Shown here piece after piece: positions 1-8,029 of a DNA stretch of 64,000 nucleotides (the stretch's first letter is position 1; each line of letters begins with the position of its first letter). The translations under genes and the position numbers were made by a program. Below the pieces are notes generated by a model. That model was not told the origin of the DNA, ran no database searches, and was given only the letters and a program-made list of their open reading frames with translations. This DNA is from Salinicola peritrichatus (GTDB taxonomy: Bacteria; Pseudomonadota; Gammaproteobacteria; Pseudomonadales; Halomonadaceae): contig NZ_PZJU01000004.1 in the NCBI RefSeq assembly GCF_003206715.1, forward strand, positions 1,039-65,038, given 5' to 3'.

Positions 1-825
1 CTCGACCGGCGTCTCGTCGCGGTTGCCCCATTCCTTCCACGAGCCGGGGTAGGCGCGGATGTTGTCGTAACCCAGCGCCTTGGCGGCGAGCCAGGTCAGG
101 CCGCTGCGATGATGGCTCTGGCAATGGGTGACGATCTCCTTGTCCGGCGTCAGGCCGCGGGCTTCCAGCTCCGAAATGAGTTCGGCGTAGTCGCGCAGGC
201 GCAGGTCGCGATTCTTGTCCATCACGTCGAGCCAGTCGAAGTTGACCGCGCCGGGGATATGGCCGAGCTTGCGGTTCTGGCCCTTGGTGCCGCGATATTC
301 TTCCTCGGAACGGGCGTCCCATACCGCCAGGCCGGGTTCGCCGAGACGCTCGATAAGCTCCTCGCGGCGAATCTGGGCCTGCGGATTCAGGTAGGCTGCC
401 TGGTAGTCGCTCGGTGTCGGTTGGCTGGCCTCGGTGGAGATCGGCTGGCCGTCGGCACGCCAGGCATGAATGCCGCCGTTGAGGTACGAGTAACGGCGGT
501 GCCCGATCAGTTCCAGGGTCCAGAGTAGACGCCCGGCCCAGCCGCCGCCTTCGTCGTCGTAGGCGACGACATGGGTTTGCGGGGTCAGCCCGAGTTCGGA
601 GAACAGCGTGCTCAAGGCGGCTTCGGAAGGCACGTCGTTGGGCACTTCGCCGGTATTTGCCAGTAGCCGGCGATGATCGAGAAACACGGCGCCCGGCACA
701 TGGCCCTCGGTGTAGCTTTCGGCCTTGAGCGGGACATCGATGACCAGCAGATGCGGATCGTCGAGATGGGCGGCCAGCGTGGCCGGGTCCAGAATCAGGG
801 GCAGCTGCGGCGTTTCCGAGCTCAT
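1..825 (-). CDS. rhdA: Thiosulfate sulfurtransferase (rhodanese), RhdA-like, partial
   Basis: Open at the window edge, with 275 codons visible and no stop codon reached. The protein is a two-domain rhodanese: an inactive N-terminal repeat (about residues 8-130) and a catalytic repeat whose active-site loop reads HCQSHHRSG, with the persulfide Cys at residue 235. The loop resembles the CQTHHR loop of Azotobacter RhdA. Family role: transfer of sulfane sulfur from thiosulfate or similar donors to cyanide or other thiophilic acceptors in the cytoplasm. Motifs such as GHVPGAV and GHIPGAVNFDW fit the family. The start ATG is at 825, preceded by GGAGTCC. It is transcribed away from the NCS2 permease gene. 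Only the last few codons are missing if length is typical. Confidence 0.9.
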   Translation of the reverse strand, partial: MSSETPQLPLILDPATLAAHLDDPHLLVIDVPLKAESYTEGHVPGAVFLDHRRLLANTGEVPNDVPSEAALSTLFSELGLTPQTHVVAYDDEGGGWAGRLLWTLELIGHRRYSYLNGGIHAWRADGQPISTEASQPTPSDYQAAYLNPQAQIRREELIERLGEPGLAVWDARSEEEYRGTKGQNRKLGHIPGAVNFDWLDVMDKNRDLRLRDYAELISELEARGLTPDKEIVTHCQSHHRSGLTWLAAKALGYDNIRAYPGSWKEWGNRDETPVE

Positions 826-1086
826 GGCGGACTCCTGTCGCGATCGAGTGTCATGAAGCGATGATGGCACACGCCAGCCTGAGTAGGTAGATGAATGGCA
901 ACTTGGCGGCGGCGGCACGAGCCGGCCGGATTCGCTATACTGCGCGCCGCTCGAGAGAGGCCAGGCGTGATTTAGGCACGAAATCCTTCTCGGCTCTTTT
1001 CATGGGGACTTTCGTCGTATACAAAATTCACCGGTGCGACGCCGTTCGCATCATCAATAACAATCATGATTGCCAGGAGATTCTGC

Positions 1087-2415
1087 GTGCTCGAAAAATT
1101 GTTTTCCCTGCGTTCGCTTGAGACGACGCCGAAGACCGAAGTGTTGGCAGGTGTAGCCACCTTCCTGGCGGCGATGTACATCATCGTGGTCAATCCTTCC
1201 ATTCTCTCCAGTGCCGGGGTGCCGTTCGCCGGGGCGCTGACGGCAACCGTGCTGATCAGCTTCTTCGGCAGCGTGATGATGGGGCTCTACGCGCGCAACC
1301 CGATCCTGGTCGCCCCGGGCATGGGTATCAATGCGCTGTTCACCTACACCATGGTGATGGGCGCGGGGATTCCGTGGCAGACGGCGCTGGGCTGCGTGTT
1401 CTGGTCGGGCGTGCTGTTCGGCATCCTGGCGCTGTTCAACGTACGTCGTTATGTGGTCGACGCGATCCCGGCGACGCTACGCCACGCCATCGCCTGCGGT
1501 ATCGGCCTTTTCATCACGGTGATCGGTCTGGTCAACGCCGGCATGCTGGTTTCCAACCCGGCGACGGTCGTCGGGCTCGGTGATATGACGCCGACCCTCG
1601 TCACCTTTCTGGTCGGGCTGGGTATTACCGCGGTGCTGGTGGCTCGGCGCGTACAGGGTGCGCTGATTCTGGGTATCGTCATCACCACGGTTCTGGCCAT
1701 TCCCATCGGTCGCCTGTGGGGCGATGCCAGCGCGATGTCGCCCACCGGTTCGCCGACGCTGGTCAATTTTCAGGGAGTCTTCGCCTGGCCCGATTTCGGC
1801 GCCATGGGGCAAGTCGATTTCGTCGGCGCGCTGTCGGTCGCCTACTGGCCGTTCATCTTCGTGATTCTGTTCACCACCTTCTTCGATGCGATGTCGACCT
1901 TCATCGGCGTGTGTCAGGCGGGCAATCTGCTCGACGAACACGGCGAGCCGCGCAATATCCGCCGCTCGATGATGGTCGATGCCTTCTCCGCGCTGGTTTC
2001 GGCGCCGCTCGGTACCAGCCCGGCCAACGCCTATGTCGAATCCGCCGCCGGCATCAGCCAGGGTGGCCGTTCCGGACTGGTTGCGGTGGTGGCTGGGCTG
2101 CTATTCCTGCCATTCCTGTTCCTGTCGCCGCTGCTGGCTCTGGTACCGGCGATCGCTACCGCGCCGGCGCTGATCATGGTCGGGGTGTTCATGCTCTCGC
2201 CGATCCGCACCATCGACTGGCAACAGTACGACGACGCGATTCCGGCCTTCGTGGCGATGCTGCTGATTCCGCTGACCTACTCGATCACCCACGGCGTGGT
2301 GTTCGGTTTCCTGACCTACGTGGTGGTCAAAGTCGGTGTCGGTAAATCACGCGAAGTACGCCCGGCGATGTGGGTGCTGTTCTTCCTTTCCGTCCTGATG
2401 TTGTTCGAAGGCTGA
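1087..2415 (+). CDS. NCS2-family purine (guanine/hypoxanthine-type) permease
   Basis: A 442-residue polytopic inner-membrane protein of the AzgA-like branch of the NCS2 nucleobase:cation symporters (COG2252). Family hallmarks are APGMGINALF near the N-terminus, the FFDAMSTFIGVCQ segment, and GTSPANAYVESAAGI followed by GGRSGL. About twelve hydrophobic segments are visible. I chose the GTG at 1087 because AGGAGA lies six bases upstream at 1075-1080. An in-frame ATG at 1066 would add seven residues but has a poorer ribosome site. A TATACT hexamer at 936-941 could be a -10 element, though no good -35 accompanies it. Substrate specificity (adenine versus guanine/hypoxanthine) cannot be read from the sequence. 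Confidence 0.88.
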   Translation: MLEKLFSLRSLETTPKTEVLAGVATFLAAMYIIVVNPSILSSAGVPFAGALTATVLISFFGSVMMGLYARNPILVAPGMGINALFTYTMVMGAGIPWQTALGCVFWSGVLFGILALFNVRRYVVDAIPATLRHAIACGIGLFITVIGLVNAGMLVSNPATVVGLGDMTPTLVTFLVGLGITAVLVARRVQGALILGIVITTVLAIPIGRLWGDASAMSPTGSPTLVNFQGVFAWPDFGAMGQVDFVGALSVAYWPFIFVILFTTFFDAMSTFIGVCQAGNLLDEHGEPRNIRRSMMVDAFSALVSAPLGTSPANAYVESAAGISQGGRSGLVAVVAGLLFLPFLFLSPLLALVPAIATAPALIMVGVFMLSPIRTIDWQQYDDAIPAFVAMLLIPLTYSITHGVVFGFLTYVVVKVGVGKSREVRPAMWVLFFLSVLMLFEG

Positions 2416-2447
2416 TCCAGGCTGTCTACGCTCGATCACTCTTTATT

Positions 2448-2507
2448 AAAAAGCGGCTCGAAATACTCATTTACAGACACGTAAACTCCGTTTTCTCGCC
2501 GCTATTT
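2448..2507. repeat. Dispersed palindromic repeat, copy 1
   Basis: An imperfect inverted repeat with arms AAAAAGCGGC and GCCGCTATTT around a core containing CTCATTTAC and CGTAAACTCCG. A second copy with the same core lies at 9718-9777 in the same orientation. Similarity extends somewhat outward into CGCTCG-rich flanks. It sits 30 bp after the permease stop. This is probably a REP-type or MITE-like chromosomal repeat; a role in transcription termination is possible but not shown. Confidence 0.7.
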
Positions 2508-2564
2508 GCCTCGATTGATCGCTCGACGAGCCTGGCTGACGGCCGAATCTATCAACACTACCAA

Positions 2565-2598
2565 GATTGCCGCGTCCCAGAACGCGGCGATCTTTTTT
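2565..2598 (+). terminator. Rho-independent terminator
   Basis: A ten-base stem (GATTGCCGCG pairing with CGCGGCGATC, one G-U pair) with an eight-base loop is followed directly by six T residues. It lies 150 bp after the NCS2 permease stop, with no gene in between, so it probably ends that transcript. Confidence 0.8.
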
Positions 2599-2681
2599 AC
2601 CATCAAAATCATGCCTGGATGACGCGTTCCTTGTGGTGGGGCTACGACTGTCGAGTCTTGATCCAGCCTATTGCTCGACGT

Positions 2682-2875
2682 GACGAGGGGGCTTAACGCT
2701 CGCCCCCTCGTCGCTCCCCCTCTTTTCGCGCCACAAGACGACGAAACCCTGAACGACTTCCGCTTATGCTCGGGTCGGCGCGCAAGGACATCCCTGTCCA
2801 GGCGCGCCTCTTGTGGCATCCATGCCACAAGACCCGGCTCAGCGGGAGCCGTTCAGCGTCGTCTTGAAAGGCGCC
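2682..2875. other. Non-coding region with stacked perfect palindromes
   Basis: The intergenic region 2416-2905 holds no convincing gene. Its second half contains several hairpins: GACGAGGGGG at 2682-2691 with CCCCCTCGTC at 2703-2712; GGCGCGC at 2777-2783 with CGCGCC at 2803-2808, enclosing GGACA/TGTCC; and CTTGTGGCAT at 2810-2819 with its exact complement at 2822-2831. An outer pair (CACAAGACGACG near 2732 and CGTCGTCTTG near 2857) encloses the inner ones. The arrangement suggests a composite REP-like element or a structured RNA. Function unknown. Confidence 0.6.
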
Positions 2876-2905
2876 TGGGGCGGCTTCGATAAATCTTGGT
2901 GGCTC

Positions 2906-3952
2906 TCAGGAGGGCGCGGCGATATCGTCTCTGATGCGCTGAAAGCTGGCGAAGCGTTCGGGATGGATATCGCCACGTCCGACCGCCTCGATCAGGGCGC
3001 AGCCGGGTTCTTCCCGGTGACGGCAGTCGCGGAAGCGGCAGTGGCCGAAGAACGGGCGGAACTCGATGAAGCCTTCGGCGAGTTCGCGCTCGTCGAGATG
3101 CCACAGGCCGAATTCGCGGATGCCGGGGGAATCGATCAGGTCGCCCTCGCGGGGGCGGCCGGCCTCGCCGTTTTCCGGCAGCGGGTAGAGCCGGGCGGTG
3201 GTGGTGGTGTGCTTGCCCTTGCGAGTGTCCTCGGAGAGCGCGCCGATACGCAGCGTCTCGCCGGGCAGCAGGCGGCCGATCAGCGAGGATTTGCCGACCC
3301 CGCTCTGGCCGACGAACACCGAGGTACGACCGGCGAGCCGGGCATGCAGGGTATCCAGGCCATGGGCCTGACGTGCCGAGGCCTCGACCAGCGGGTAGCC
3401 GAGCGCGGCGTAGCGTGCGAGTAGTGCCCGCACCGCGCCGCCTTCGCTGGGCAGCAGGTCGCTCTTATTGAGCACCAGCACCGGTGGGATGCCGGTGTTC
3501 TCGGCGGCGACCAGATAGCGGTCGATCAGATTGGCATGAGGCGCGGGCTCGGTGGCGATGACGATTAGGATCTGGTCGATGTTGGCGGCCACCGGGCGTA
3601 GTTGGCCGTGGGCATCGGGGCGCTCGAGGACGCTGGCACGTTCGCCGCGGGCCACCACCACGCCGCTGCCGTCATTGGCCTCGCGCCAGATCACGTTGTC
3701 GCCGGTGACCAGCCCTTCGAGATTGGCGCGCAGATGGCAGCGATGGCGGGAAACCTGCTCGCCGTCCGTTGCCTCGACTTCCAGCGAGCGGCCGAAATGC
3801 GCCGCGACCCGGCCGGGGCGTTCGCCACCGTATTCGCCCGCCTCGAGACCTGCGGTGTCGCGTGCGGCCCGTCGCGAGGCCCGCTCGGCCCGTTCGGCCT
3901 GGACTTTTTCCACGCGCCAGCGCTGCTGGCGAGTCAGTTTGCGTCGGCTCAT
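2906..3952 (-). CDS. rsgA: Small ribosomal subunit biogenesis GTPase RsgA
   Basis: A 348-residue circularly permuted GTPase that acts in late maturation of the 30S subunit. An OB-fold N-domain is followed by motifs in permuted order: NKSD (G4), GQSGVGKSS (G1), the HTTTT segment (G2) and DSPG (G3). The C-terminal zinc finger shows CRFRDCRHREEPGC. The start at 3952 (MSRRKLTRQQRW) matches the family N-terminus and length; the upstream in-frame extension is rejected. The gene is divergent from orn, with 105 bp between the starts. That pairing is common in gammaproteobacteria. Confidence 0.95.
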   Translation of the reverse strand: MSRRKLTRQQRWRVEKVQAERAERASRRAARDTAGLEAGEYGGERPGRVAAHFGRSLEVEATDGEQVSRHRCHLRANLEGLVTGDNVIWREANDGSGVVVARGERASVLERPDAHGQLRPVAANIDQILIVIATEPAPHANLIDRYLVAAENTGIPPVLVLNKSDLLPSEGGAVRALLARYAALGYPLVEASARQAHGLDTLHARLAGRTSVFVGQSGVGKSSLIGRLLPGETLRIGALSEDTRKGKHTTTTARLYPLPENGEAGRPREGDLIDSPGIREFGLWHLDERELAEGFIEFRPFFGHCRFRDCRHREEPGCALIEAVGRGDIHPERFASFQRIRDDIAAPS

Positions 3953-4057
3953 TGCCCATCGATCCTGGCGGGAAGGTAGAATGGCGGCATTGTAGCCATC
4001 CCTATCCGCCGTGTCCGCCCGCATCTGTCGCGCGGCGGCATCGATCTGGAGCTTTTC

Positions 4058-4678
4058 ATGCCGGCATCTTCTGTTTCCCCAGTTCCTTCTTCCAGCGCTC
4101 CTTCCACCGTGCGCAGCGATCTCCTGGTCTGGATCGACCTGGAAATGACCGGGCTCGATCCCAACCGCGAGCGCATCATCGAGGTCGCGACGTTGATCAC
4201 CGATGACAATCTCGAACTGATCGCCGAGGGGCCGGTGCTGGCCGTGCATCAGCCGCAGGCGCTGCTCGATGGCATGGACGACTGGAACAGGAAGACGCAC
4301 GGCGACTCGGGGCTGATCGAGCGCGTGCGCGCAAGCCTGGTCGATACCGCCGAAGCCGAACGCCGCACGCTCGAGTTTCTCGCCGGCTACGTGACGCCCG
4401 GCTCATCACCGGTATGCGGCAACAGCGTGCATCAGGACCGGCGTTTTCTGGAGCGCGAGATGCCGGCGCTCAATAATTTCTTCCACTACCGCAATCTCGA
4501 TGTCTCGACGCTCAAGGAACTGGCCAAGCGCTGGAATCCGGCGGCCGCGGAGAGCTTCACCAAGCGCAACACGCATCAGGCGCTGGACGATATCCGCGAG
4601 TCGCTGGCGGAGCTTCGGCATTATCGGGAGACGTTTCTGAAGCTTCAGAATCAGGCGGGCCAAGGAAATGCTGAATAA
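4058..4678 (+). CDS. orn: Oligoribonuclease
   Basis: A 206-residue DEDDh 3'-5' exoribonuclease that degrades 2-5 nt RNA and pGpG in the cytoplasm. The latter links it to c-di-GMP turnover, relevant to the PilZ-controlled polymer genes further on. Active-site motifs are [10 protein letters not shown] (D, E), the [12 protein letters not shown] aspartate, and [11 protein letters not shown] (H, D). The first 20 residues are Ser/Pro-rich and precede the conserved [14 protein letters not shown] shorter start is conceivable, but no internal Met lies in that stretch. The last codons (G-N-A-E-stop) lie inside the MITE-like repeat at 4664-4806, so the C-terminus has been rewritten by that insertion. 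Confidence 0.95.
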   Translation: MPASSVSPVPSSSAPSTVRSDLLVWIDLEMTGLDPNRERIIEVATLITDDNLELIAEGPVLAVHQPQALLDGMDDWNRKTHGDSGLIERVRASLVDTAEAERRTLEFLAGYVTPGSSPVCGNSVHQDRRFLEREMPALNNFFHYRNLDVSTLKELAKRWNPAAAESFTKRNTHQALDDIRESLAELRHYRETFLKLQNQAGQGNAE

Positions 4679-4806
4679 ATCGGCGAGCAGAATGAAGTGC
4701 AAGGCGCCCGGAGCGCAGCAACCGGAGCCTATGGGGTATAGGTGAGGATTGCGAGCACCGCGTAACGCAGCGATTCGTCTGCGCAGACATTTATGCAGCG
4801 TTTTCC
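4664..4806. repeat. MITE-like element with terminal inverted repeats
   Basis: A 143-bp non-coding element bounded by imperfect inverted ends: GGAAATGCTGAATAAAT at 4664-4680 and ATTTATGCAGCGTTTTCC at 4789-4806. The interior is rich in short palindromes and contains GCGCCCGGAGCGCAGC. The left end overlaps the orn stop and the right end reaches the queG stop, so it fills the whole gap between the two convergent genes. From memory, closely similar repeats occur in many Halomonas and related genomes. No transposase is present; mobilisation in trans is inferred. Confidence 0.7.
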
Positions 4807-5897
4807 TAAACGCTGGCGATGCGCGCCTCGCGCTTGATCCGTTGCTCTTCCAGTGCCCAGCGAACGTGCTCGCGAACCAGGTCGGAAGGGTAGGCGAGGC
4901 GTGCACGCAGGGCGCTTTCGACGCGCTCGCTCCAGGGCGCGTTGCCCAGCCCCACGGCGAGATTGCGCAGCCAGCGTTCGTAGCCGATGCGTCGGATCGC
5001 GCTGCCTTCGGTGCGCTTGAGGAACTCGGCCTCGCTCCAGGCGAACAGCTCGATCAGTTCGGCGCGGTCGAGGTTGTGACGCGGAGCGAAGTCCGGCTCG
5101 GCGCTGGCGCGGGTGAAGCGGGTGAACGGGCACACCAGTTGGCAATCATCGCAACCGTAGATGCGATTGCCCATGGCGCGGCGGAACTCGAGCGGGATGC
5201 TGCCGTGCAGTTCGATGGTCAGATACGAGATGCAGCGCCGCGCGTCGATCACCTTGTCGTCGATGATCGCGCCGGTGGGGCAGGCCGTTCGGCAATTCGA
5301 GCAGGAGCCGCAGTGTTCGCGTTCGAACGCCGGGTCCAGCGGTAACGGCAGATCGGTGTAGAGTTCGCCGAGGAAGAACAGCGACCCCGCCTGGGGATTG
5401 AGCAGCATGGCGTTCTTGCCGAACCAGCCGAGCCCGGCCTTCTGGGCGAGCGCGCGCTCCATCACCGGGGCCGAATCGACGAAGGCACGGTAGCCGATCC
5501 GCCCGACTTCCTGCTCGATCCGGCGTGCCAACTGGTCCAGGCGCTTGCGAATCAGCTTGTGATAATCGCGTCCGAGGGCATAGCGTGAAACGTAAGCCTT
5601 GCTCGGTTGTCCCAATACCTTGGTGGTCTCGATCTCGGGCGGCAGGTAGTCCATGCGCGCGCTGATCACGCGCAGGGTGCCGGGAACCAACTCCTGAGGG
5701 CGTGTGCGCTTGGTGCCGTGCCTGGCCATGTAGTCCATCTCGCCGTGGTGGCCGGCCGCCAGCCAACGCTCGAGGTAGCGCTCATGGCTTGCCAGGTCGG
5801 TATCGGTGATACCGATGGCCTGGAAGCCGAGTTCGCGCCCCCACTGCTTGATGCGCGAGGCGAGATCGTCGAAGTCGATGCTCGATGGCTGTGACAT
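4806..5897 (-). CDS. queG: Epoxyqueuosine reductase QueG
   Basis: A 363-residue cobalamin-dependent iron-sulfur protein for the final step of queuosine synthesis, reducing epoxyqueuosine to queuosine on tRNA. Two [4Fe-4S] motifs are visible: CGSCSNCRTACPTGAI and CDDCQLVCP. The conserved N-terminal region carries YMARHGTKR and the VDSAPVMERALAQKAGLGWFGKN segment (split over residues about 140-160). Start ATG at 5897. The stop (TAG) touches the right end of the MITE-like repeat. It is divergent from nnr, as in many gammaproteobacteria. Confidence 0.95.
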   Translation of the reverse strand: MSQPSSIDFDDLASRIKQWGRELGFQAIGITDTDLASHERYLERWLAAGHHGEMDYMARHGTKRTRPQELVPGTLRVISARMDYLPPEIETTKVLGQPSKAYVSRYALGRDYHKLIRKRLDQLARRIEQEVGRIGYRAFVDSAPVMERALAQKAGLGWFGKNAMLLNPQAGSLFFLGELYTDLPLPLDPAFEREHCGSCSNCRTACPTGAIIDDKVIDARRCISYLTIELHGSIPLEFRRAMGNRIYGCDDCQLVCPFTRFTRASAEPDFAPRHNLDRAELIELFAWSEAEFLKRTEGSAIRRIGYERWLRNLAVGLGNAPWSERVESALRARLAYPSDLVREHVRWALEEQRIKREARIASV

Positions 5898-6001
5898 GGC
5901 GCTTCGAGAAGCAAGGATTGGGAGTCTGGGTGCGCTACCCTACACCACTATAGGTTCAGCGGCATCCTCCGTTGCCGCTACCTAATTCGACAGGAGCCAA
6001 G

Positions 6002-7540
6002 ATGTCCGTCTCTTCTCATCAACGTCCGCTCTCCTCTCATCAGCATCCGCTGTATTCGGCCGAGCAGGTTCGCGAGCTCGACCGGCGGACCATCGCTACC
6101 GAGGGTGACGGCTTCGCACTCATGCGGCGTGCCGGCGAGGCCGCTTACGACGCCTTGCGTGCGCGCTGGCCGTGGGTACGACGGCTTTGCGTGCTCTGCG
6201 GTGGCGGCAATAACGGTGGCGATGGCTATGTCGTCGCGGCCCTGGCCGCGGCCGATGGATTGGCGGTGGATCTGGTGGCGCTGAAACCCCCCGGCGAGCT
6301 CGCAGGCGATGCGCGGCGCGCCCATGCGCTGGCCGAGGAGGCCGGAGTCGAGGCGGTGAGCTGGGACGACGAACTGACCCTGGACGGCGAGATCATGGTC
6401 GACGCCATGCTCGGCACCGGCGCCAAGGGGGCGCCGCGGGAACCGTACGCCGCGGCGATCGCCCAGGTGAACGCCGCGGCGCGGCCGGTCATCGCCATCG
6501 ACGTGCCGTCCGGCGTCGACGTCGATACCGGGCACGTCGAAGCCGCGGCGGTGCAGGCGACGATGACGATCACCTTCATCGGCGACAAGTTCGGACTGCA
6601 TACCGGCGCCGCGCTGGATTACGTCGGCGACGTCGTGCATGCGGACCTGGGCGTCGATGGTCGCCGCCATGCCGATCTGACACCGGTCGCCTGGCGCCAG
6701 TCGCGGCGCGATATCGCAGCGGCGCTGCCGGCGCGCTCGCCCAACAGTCACAAGGGGGCCCACGGCCACGTGCTGGTGGTCGCCGGTGCACCCGGCATGG
6801 GGGGCGCGGCGCTGATGACCAGTGAGATGGTGGCTCGCATCGGTGCCGGCAAGGTGAGCCTGGCCACCGATCCCGCGCACGTCTCGGCCAGTCTGACCCG
6901 GTTCCCCGAAATCATGGCGCATGGCGTTCGTGGCACGCCCGACCTGGCTTCGCTGATCGCTGCCGCCGATGTCCTTGCCGCGGGGCCCGGCATCGGCACC
7001 GGCGCCTGGGGCCAGGCCGCGCTGCGTTGCGTGCTGGAAGCCGGTAAACCCTGCGTGATCGATGCCGACGGGCTCAACCTGCTGGCCGCGCGCTGGGAAG
7101 GATATCGGCGCGACGATTGGGTGCTGACACCGCACCCGGGCGAGGCGGCGCGCCTGCTGGGGTGCTCGACGGCAGAGGTCCAGCGCGATCGTCGCCAGGC
7201 CGTCGTCGAGCTGCAGCGGCGCTGGGGCGGAACCATCGTGCTCAAGGGCGCCGGCAGCCTGGTCTTCGACGGCGAACGCCTGATGCTGTGCCCATTCGGC
7301 AATCCCGGCATGGCCAGTGGCGGCATGGGAGACGCACTGACCGGCGTCGTCGCCGGTCTGCTGGGGCAGGTGGATGGCGTCGCCGAGGCGGCGCGGATCG
7401 GTGTCCTGATTCACGCCCTCGCGGCCGACGCTGCCGCGGAAGCGGGAGGAGAGCGTGGTTTGCTGGCTAGCGATCTGGCATCCTATGCGCGACGTCTGGC
7501 CAACCCTCAATCTTTACCGAATCATGCCGATCACGCTTAG
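6002..7540 (+). CDS. nnr: Bifunctional NAD(P)H-hydrate epimerase / ADP-dependent dehydratase
   Basis: A 512-residue two-domain YjeF-type repair enzyme for hydrated NADH and NADPH. The N-terminal epimerase domain (about residues 15-220) shows GGGNNGGDGYV and DAMLGTGAKG. The C-terminal ribokinase-fold dehydratase (about 230-500) shows GPGIGTG, DADGLNLL, LTPHPGEAARLL and GMASGGMGDALTG. The start ATG at 6002 has AGGAG six bases upstream; an in-frame ATG at 5972 is less likely. The 3' end overlaps tsaE by 17 bp, so the two are translationally linked. Confidence 0.95.
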   Translation: MSVSSHQRPLSSHQHPLYSAEQVRELDRRTIATEGDGFALMRRAGEAAYDALRARWPWVRRLCVLCGGGNNGGDGYVVAALAAADGLAVDLVALKPPGELAGDARRAHALAEEAGVEAVSWDDELTLDGEIMVDAMLGTGAKGAPREPYAAAIAQVNAAARPVIAIDVPSGVDVDTGHVEAAAVQATMTITFIGDKFGLHTGAALDYVGDVVHADLGVDGRRHADLTPVAWRQSRRDIAAALPARSPNSHKGAHGHVLVVAGAPGMGGAALMTSEMVARIGAGKVSLATDPAHVSASLTRFPEIMAHGVRGTPDLASLIAAADVLAAGPGIGTGAWGQAALRCVLEAGKPCVIDADGLNLLAARWEGYRRDDWVLTPHPGEAARLLGCSTAEVQRDRRQAVVELQRRWGGTIVLKGAGSLVFDGERLMLCPFGNPGMASGGMGDALTGVVAGLLGQVDGVAEAARIGVLIHALAADAAAEAGGERGLLASDLASYARRLANPQSLPNHADHA

Positions 7541-7997
7541 CAACGAAGCCGCCCAGGTGGCCTTTGGAGAATCCCTGGGCCATGCCCTGGAAGGCCATGG
7601 TCAGGTTCATCTGATCGGCGAACTGGGAGCCGGCAAGACGACCCTGGCACGGGGAATCCTGCGTGCCTATGGCCATACCGGGGCGGTAAAAAGCCCGACC
7701 TATACCCTGGTCGAACCGTATGAAATCGGCCGTTACCACATCTACCACTTCGATCTCTATCGCCTCGGCGACCCCGAGGAGCTCGAGTTCATCGGTGCCC
7801 GCGACATGCTCGGGAGCGAGTCTCTGAGTCTGATCGAGTGGCCCAGCCGGGGGGCTGGATGGTTGCCGAGAGCGGATCTCGAGCTCCATCTGGCGCTGGC
7901 CGGCGAGGGCCGTACGGCCTGGGCCGTTGCCCATGGCGAACACGGGCATGCCGTGCTGGCCGGACTGCCGGCGGATTTGAGTCACCCATGTTTTTAA
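7524..7997 (+). CDS. tsaE: tRNA threonylcarbamoyladenosine biosynthesis ATPase TsaE
   Basis: A 157-residue P-loop ATPase that works with TsaB and TsaD in making t6A37 of ANN-decoding tRNAs. It shows the Walker A motif GELGAGKTTLARG, the SPTYTLVEPY segment, HFDLYRL and the LIEWP motif. The start ATG at 7524 lies inside the end of nnr and gives the usual family length. The last residues (SHPCF) and the stop lie in the first copy of a 17-bp tandem duplication, so the C-terminus may have been altered by that event. Confidence 0.93.
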   Translation: MPITLSNEAAQVAFGESLGHALEGHGQVHLIGELGAGKTTLARGILRAYGHTGAVKSPTYTLVEPYEIGRYHIYHFDLYRLGDPEELEFIGARDMLGSESLSLIEWPSRGAGWLPRADLELHLALAGEGRTAWAVAHGEHGHAVLAGLPADLSHPCF

Positions 7998-8013
7998 GTC
8001 ACCCATGTTTTGA
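7980..8013. repeat. 17-bp tandem duplication at the tsaE stop
   Basis: Two adjacent 17-base copies, AGTCACCCATGTTTTTA and AGTCACCCATGTTTTGA, differ at one base. The tsaE stop codon spans the junction. It is probably a slippage product; no regulatory meaning is evident. Confidence 0.85.
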
Positions 8014-8029
8014 ATCTCAGGGATGCTGA

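Noticed and set aside
826-1086. Possible purine riboswitch before the NCS2 permease gene
   Set aside because: No three-way junction or conserved purine aptamer core could be seen; such riboswitches are rare in this group.
2502-2828. Minus-strand 108-codon ORF in the palindromic spacer
   Set aside because: It reads through several hairpins and a terminator, has low-complexity Arg/Ser content and no homology that I recognise.
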